Positions 59,879 through 64,000 of a stretch of 64,000 bases of DNA are shown here, piece by piece. The notes beneath the pieces were generated by a model, which searched no databases, was not told the origin of the DNA, and worked only from the letters and a program-made list of their open reading frames with translations. The DNA is taken from assembly GCA_964023275.1 (NCBI GenBank), contig OZ029915.1:250501-314500 (forward strand), written 5' to 3'. Positions within the stretch are counted from its first letter, which is position 1; each line of letters starts with the position of its first letter. This DNA is from Norana najaformis. Its lineage: Eukaryota > Annelida > Clitellata > Crassiclitellata > Hormogastridae. A program made the position numbers and the translations under genes.

Positions 59879-61000
59879 AGTAATTTTGCTGTAGTTTTCT
59901 AAGCAAAACATTGTTTCAACGCAGAGCAGGCCGTTGAATCGAAATGACAGTTTTCCCACGAAAGTGATCCAGCTATCGCCAGTAGCCCCGCTAAGGCAAA
60001 TTAGGAGGGAGTTCAGTCACGATCAACTAAAGGCGGCCATGCGCTGCGTTACCGCTTGCACCGCTGCAGACTTCTAAAAGTCATCAATATCGATTTCACT
60101 AATATCGATTTCAGACGACGGATTTTCCATAAGTAGTTTTCGTTTGTGTCGAGAGCTGCCTTTTGCATGTCGGGAGCGGTTTAAAAAATGCAAATCTACG
60201 CGACACTGTAAACTTTATTTCTTCAGCAGACGCCCATAATAAAGACGCCATTTTAACAAAGAAACGTTATGGAATATAATAACTGTATAACAACCAAGTA
60301 CAAAAAGAAGCAGCGAATAGCAATTGCACCAATCGGTCAAAAAGATTAACTCAGCTGCACACTTAGTCGGCCATAAATCTGATTTTTCGTGGAAAACAGT
60401 TTTGGAATCCCTGCCGAGATACTGACACTCTCCTTTGAATAAGCGTGCCAACAAGTACAAGTTACTGAGCTACGCTCGAAATGTTGCTCTAATAGAATTC
60501 CCTGGACTTTTGTGAAACCATCTTATACACCGGCGCTCCTCGTTCTCAGAGTGGGGCGGTCACTGGCTGATCCAGAATTTTGAGAGGGGGACCAAGTAAC
60601 TCCACCACTCCATAACATGGTGGCAGTCTATACCTTGCTTTGCATTTCGCTAGGCCTATGACTGCAAGGTATTTAAGCGAAGTAAGACATAAGCCTACAC
60701 ATTCAGCCTATTTCATCATATTTTAATCATCGTATTTCTATCGCATCGCTGACAGCTTTCGTGACAAGGATTTGTCGTAAGAGCGTGGATTCCAGATTAA
60801 TCAAGACGTTCAACTGAATCTAGGAAATATTTTTATTGGTAGTCGAAGTGACAGGTCATACCGAAGACGTTTCAGTAGGTCACAAAGCTCTAGTCATTAA
60901 ATAAAAATGCAATTACAAAGGTCATGTTTCGCCATAAATTAGCAGTGACACTTTGTACCAAGTGACATGCATAACAGATAGACACAGAAACCGAATCGTA
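59879..61000. other. Upstream region of the TFCP2-like gene; first exon may lie here
   Basis: The missing 5' coding exon of the TFCP2-like gene must lie upstream of 59161 on this strand. I could not find a frame with a donor in the needed phase. An 18-codon minus-strand frame near 60131-60075 (MENPSSEIDISEIDIDDF) has no usable donor before its stop. Confidence 0.35.
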
Positions 61001-61271
61001 GTCTTCGTCATCATAAACAGTCTGAGAAACAAGTAAAAGCAAAAACTCCACTGGGGATCTGGGTCGCTGACTGTCGATCTGTTTATCTGCGTCTGCTTCT
61101 TCTTCTTTCATCACGAAATATGCGTCAACTTTTGCCTCAGGGTTGCTCAAGATGTATGTATGCGTAGGCCCACAATACTTTGGTTCGAATTTCAACGGCT
61201 TTCTTCCGACTAAAAGGCTGCATTCGTTCATTTGCCCTAATCGAGAATATATCCAGTCCTTCGGGCGACTC
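60890..61271 (-). CDS. Possible unassigned exon
   Basis: A minus-strand frame reads through WIYSRLGQMNECSLLV, KFEPKYCGPTHTYIL and PEAKVDAYFVMKEEE and stops at 60890. An upstream stop is followed by an AG that could be an acceptor. The first two-thirds look like real protein in composition; the last part does not. I recognise no family, and the acceptor has no pyrimidine tract, so this may be chance. Confidence 0.2.
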
Positions 61272-61299
61272 TACCAACTTGGGACCTCGACTTCACCAC

Positions 61300-63170
61300 C
61301 ACGACCTATATGGTCAGTTTTTGGGAGTCACAAGAAAAAACTGACATCAGGGTATGATATGCAGGGGCAGGGACAGGGGCAGGGAACAGTGGTATACCAG
61401 GCTGGAAGGCCTTGGGATCTGAACCCCACTGAGGCCAAGGTCATTAGTCTTGGGACTCGTGTAGATCAGATGTTTTAGGTATACAAAGCCACAGGTCCTA
61501 GTCGTTAGGGCTTTACGCTTGATGTAAGAGACCCCCTTATTTTTCATAGAGGCCAAGGTACTGAACTCCCTGGTAAAAAATCATCGCATAATCTTCTGCA
61601 GGGGAACTACCCTCACTGGTTCTGACTGCCTTTAGTTCAAGATTTCCTTACACATTTAGCTACCATCCATTGGCAATTCCCGCTGCTGACCCCACAAATT
61701 CCACCCGGACTATACGAAGTCTGAGTAACAGCGAACAGTGTAAGATTCTTGTGGAGTACAGGCTATAATCCCGATTATCCCAACTGCAGATGCATTTTCC
61801 CGACACATTTTGCTTTACCCATTCGTCTCCCCCATTACCATAATCGCACTTAGTGGAGTGGAATTTGCGGTAGGCCGACTGTGACGACATTTCCGTTATT
61901 CACATACGTAAACTTCTACAAGGCAGCTAGGCTCAATACGAGTCACCCACCCACCACCTAGTAATAAAGACTCTATGCTTTCTGTGGTCTGAGACATCTC
62001 AGATTTTTTCCAATCGTTTAGGCGAGATTTTTGGTTTTCAACAGTGGGGGTTAGTGAGATCTATGGCCATGAGCGAAAAGTATTGTGGGGAAACTGTATT
62101 TTCTGGGAAGAAGGCTGTCCTAATCGGGGAAAGTAGCTCCCCACATCGATCCCTTCCGATCGAACCCATGTAACCGAGGGGAGCATGAAAGACAGTTTTT
62201 AGCTCAATAACCGAGATAGGTTAACGCCGAATTCTCTAAGACACAGTGTGATGAGTTGTTAGGAAAACAACACTTTAGATTAATTTACGAATAGGTTATT
62301 TAGACAGCCGTAGTCTACAGTTTGGACTGGATCATGCAATTGCACTGGAAAATCCACGACACACAGCAACTGGAAATTCAAATTCCATGCGATTTGTTAT
62401 TTCGACTTACTAACTGGAACCGAGCCAAGACAACTCAGATATGCTAACGGTGCCAATGTATTATGCCTCATTTAAAGATATTCAATCCCATTCAACAGAA
62501 GGATGACTGTTCCTCTGTTTATAGGTCTACGCAACCCCCGACGCGGTTAAGCCGAACTATAAGCGCTGGGCTAAGCGATGACTCCAGCTAAATAGCCTAA
62601 CCAAGACCCAACGCAACGGAGCGTAACCTATTACATCGAGTGAATAAAATGACTTCAGAATGGGACCAGCGGAGCAGGTAGTAATAAACGCGTCCCACTA
62701 TATTTAACGACTAAAACACTCCGCTGATAGGGTCGATTACTTAAAAGACGCACTTGCAACCATCGACAACGATAGTCAAGGCCCGAATCTACAATTCCAG
62801 GTAAGGCAGGGAGCAGAGGCCTTCAAAACTCCTGCGACGGCTTTGGCAAATGACGCCAGAAGCCACGACAGCCAGGTTCAAAAGGCGACGTCAAGCCAGC
62901 CAGTGCTGAATTTTTTTTTTTTTTGATTTCGTCGATGTTCCCCGGATGGAGGATGGAGAAGACGCCGGGCCCTAGATCGAGGGCAAAGTTGAAGGCCTGA
63001 ATGGCTAATCGAAACGAACAGGCAGGCCATGGCATTCCACGCACTAGCATTCCTCCACTGCCACGTAGATAATACCGTCTTGTTGCCAAACAATGGCACA
63101 GGTAAAAACAACTCAGCATGAAAAGGAAACGTAGCCCTCTCTTTTAGGATTTGATGCAATTCGTGGTAAC
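61300..63170. other. Intergenic, no supported gene; T-run at 62910
   Basis: A T15-like run at about 62909-62924 follows GC-richer DNA at 62940-63160. Read on the minus strand it resembles the poly(A) end of a retrocopy, but I cannot identify a parent gene. Minus-strand frames at 62823-63159 are unassigned. A short (GGGGCA)-type repeat lies near 61361-61383. Confidence 0.35.
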
Positions 63171-63174
63171 ATGA

Positions 63175-63214
<40 letters not shown>

Positions 63215-63249
63215 GTCTATCTATCTATCTATCTGTCTGTTTCTATCTA

Positions 63250-63314
<65 letters not shown>

Positions 63315-63316
63315 AT
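63175..63316. repeat. Compound (TC)n-(TCTA)n-(TGTC)n microsatellite
   Basis: A TC run is followed by TCTA units and a long run of TGTC tetranucleotides and then TCTA units again. The predicted protein across it is only Ser/Leu/Val repeats and is not a gene. Confidence 0.96.
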
Positions 63317-63339
63317 CTCTACTGATTTTGGTGTTTTGT

Positions 63340-63505
63340 CAAGATCCAAGCTTCAGAGAGGAAGTCGGACAGACGGGACCACGGACGGTGAGAGATACGT
63401 GGAAGAGGAGGAATCGAAATAGGGTTTGTGGACGAGGACTGTTTTCAGTTTTGATTGAAAGACCTGCGCGAAGGTTGCTCGGGGTGAAGTGTAGGTTGAA
63501 GTTTA
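63340..63505 (-). mobile_element. LINE family A coding fragment, antisense
   Basis: The plus strand has gtcaagatccaagcttcag, then gtggaagaggaggaatcg and gttttcagttttgattgaaagacctgcgcgaagg. This matches the inverted polyprotein end of the 20.8 and 2.5 kb copies. It directly follows the microsatellite, so the family terminus has been lost. Confidence 0.72.
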
Positions 63506-63559
63506 TTATAAGATCGCACAGAAAGACAGATTACACATTGTAATTCGACATAGTGGAAA

Positions 63560-63615
63560 GATTACAGCTGAGCAAGGGTGTTACGCAGACTACAGCTGAA
63601 CAAGGGTGTTATGCC
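63560..63615. repeat. 28-bp imperfect direct duplication
   Basis: gattacagctgagcaagggt+gttacgca at 63560 is followed at once by gactacagctgaacaagggt+gttatgcc; three to four mismatches. Confidence 0.85.
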
Positions 63616-63770
63616 GTTCAATGGCAAATAAACAATCAAATCAGGAATTCAAGAGAATAGTTGACAGGTTTAAATGCGGAGGGGGCTAGCATGTAACCAA
63701 GCAACAGGTACCAAGTCAAGTGGTAACAACGTGTATCTAAAAGCTGGATTATATATGAAAGGATCAATAT

Positions 63771-64000
63771 ATGCCTTCAATCAATTCTCGTCCATTTATT
63801 GCGGTGATGAACCCACATCGACCGGCTGTCAAAGGGTCAATATTTACCTTAATGAATCTATTGAACAATCTCTCTTCTCAGCCTCTTCAAGATGAAGCGC
63901 CACTTGAGGCGCTAATGGCAACTGTTCGTCAGCTTCAAGATTCCTCTCCGAATAACTACTCATATTCGGGTAAATTTGCGCCAAGTCCAAAGCCCTACAG
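63771..64000 (+). CDS. Open-ended frame at window edge, possible 5' coding exon
   Basis: An ATG at 63771 opens a frame of 76 codons that is still open at the window end (MPSINSRPFIAVMNPHRP, later LMNLLNNLSSQPLQDEAP and SYSGKFAPSPKPY). The composition is protein-like. An internal ATG at 63807 is an alternative start. I recognise no family. Whether it is a gene depends on sequence beyond the window. Confidence 0.3.
   Translation, partial: MPSINSRPFIAVMNPHRPAVKGSIFTLMNLLNNLSSQPLQDEAPLEALMATVRQLQDSSPNNYSYSGKFAPSPKPY

Noticed and set aside
60075..60131. Minus-strand 18-codon frame MENPSSEIDISEIDIDDF as the TFCP2-like first exon
   Set aside because: It has no splice donor before its stop codon, and its repeats come from a short direct duplication of atatcgatttca in the DNA.
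63171..63422. An 83-codon frame of Ser/Leu and Ser/Val repeats
   Set aside because: It is a translation of the TC/TCTA/TGTC microsatellite, not a gene.

Overview
The window is nuclear DNA from a multicellular animal, most likely an invertebrate. Genes are split by GT-AG introns of a few hundred to about 1,500 bases. The gene set is metazoan: a C/EBP-type bZIP factor, a TRIM-type RING protein, a CP2/TFCP2 transcription factor, CLCC1, CDK9, SLC25A44 and mitochondrial methionyl-tRNA formyltransferase. Introns and spacers are full of CR1/L2-like LINE fragments, tRNA-headed SINEs and microsatellites. The sequence is AT-rich and uses the standard code. I cannot name a phylum safely. The TFCP2 and CLCC1 orthologues are quite diverged, which hints at a fast-evolving lineage.

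Layout. About 0-4.6 kb is gene-poor and holds an antisense LINE 3' end with a 111-bp unit in three copies. A bZIP (C/EBP gamma-like) terminal exon lies at 4.6-5.0 kb (+). A five-exon leucine-rich repeat protein runs 13.0->9.1 kb (-). A single-exon RING/B-box/coiled-coil protein runs 19.7->18.0 kb (-). MTFMT (ten exons, +) spans 22.4-29.0 kb, SLC25A44 (three exons, +) 31.8-34.0 kb, CLCC1 (eight exons, -) 42.9->37.0 kb, CDK9 (four exons, +) 44.2-47.4 kb, and a TFCP2-like factor (at least 17 exons, -) 59.2->49.1 kb. The last 5 kb is mostly repeats and unassigned sequence, with two weak coding candidates.

I built the exon models by hand, joining open frames whose splice sites and phases agree and whose joined protein follows the known family order. 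Most junctions are phase-consistent throughout, which is strong internal support. Exceptions are stated in the entries. I ran no alignments or searches; family comparisons come from general knowledge of these proteins.

The genes look like ordinary neighbours, not one pathway. Two encode mitochondrial proteins (MTFMT, SLC25A44), one an ER membrane protein (CLCC1), and three are transcription-related (C/EBP-like, CDK9, TFCP2-like). CLCC1 and CDK9 are head to head about 1.2 kb apart, with retroelement pieces between them. I found no wholly new system. The most interesting items are a likely GC-AG intron in MTFMT, a start codon apparently split by an intron in the bZIP gene, a near-perfect 34-bp-arm hairpin in an MTFMT intron, a likely 21-bp microexon in the TFCP2-like gene, and a set of SINE/LINE families that appear to share 3' ends.
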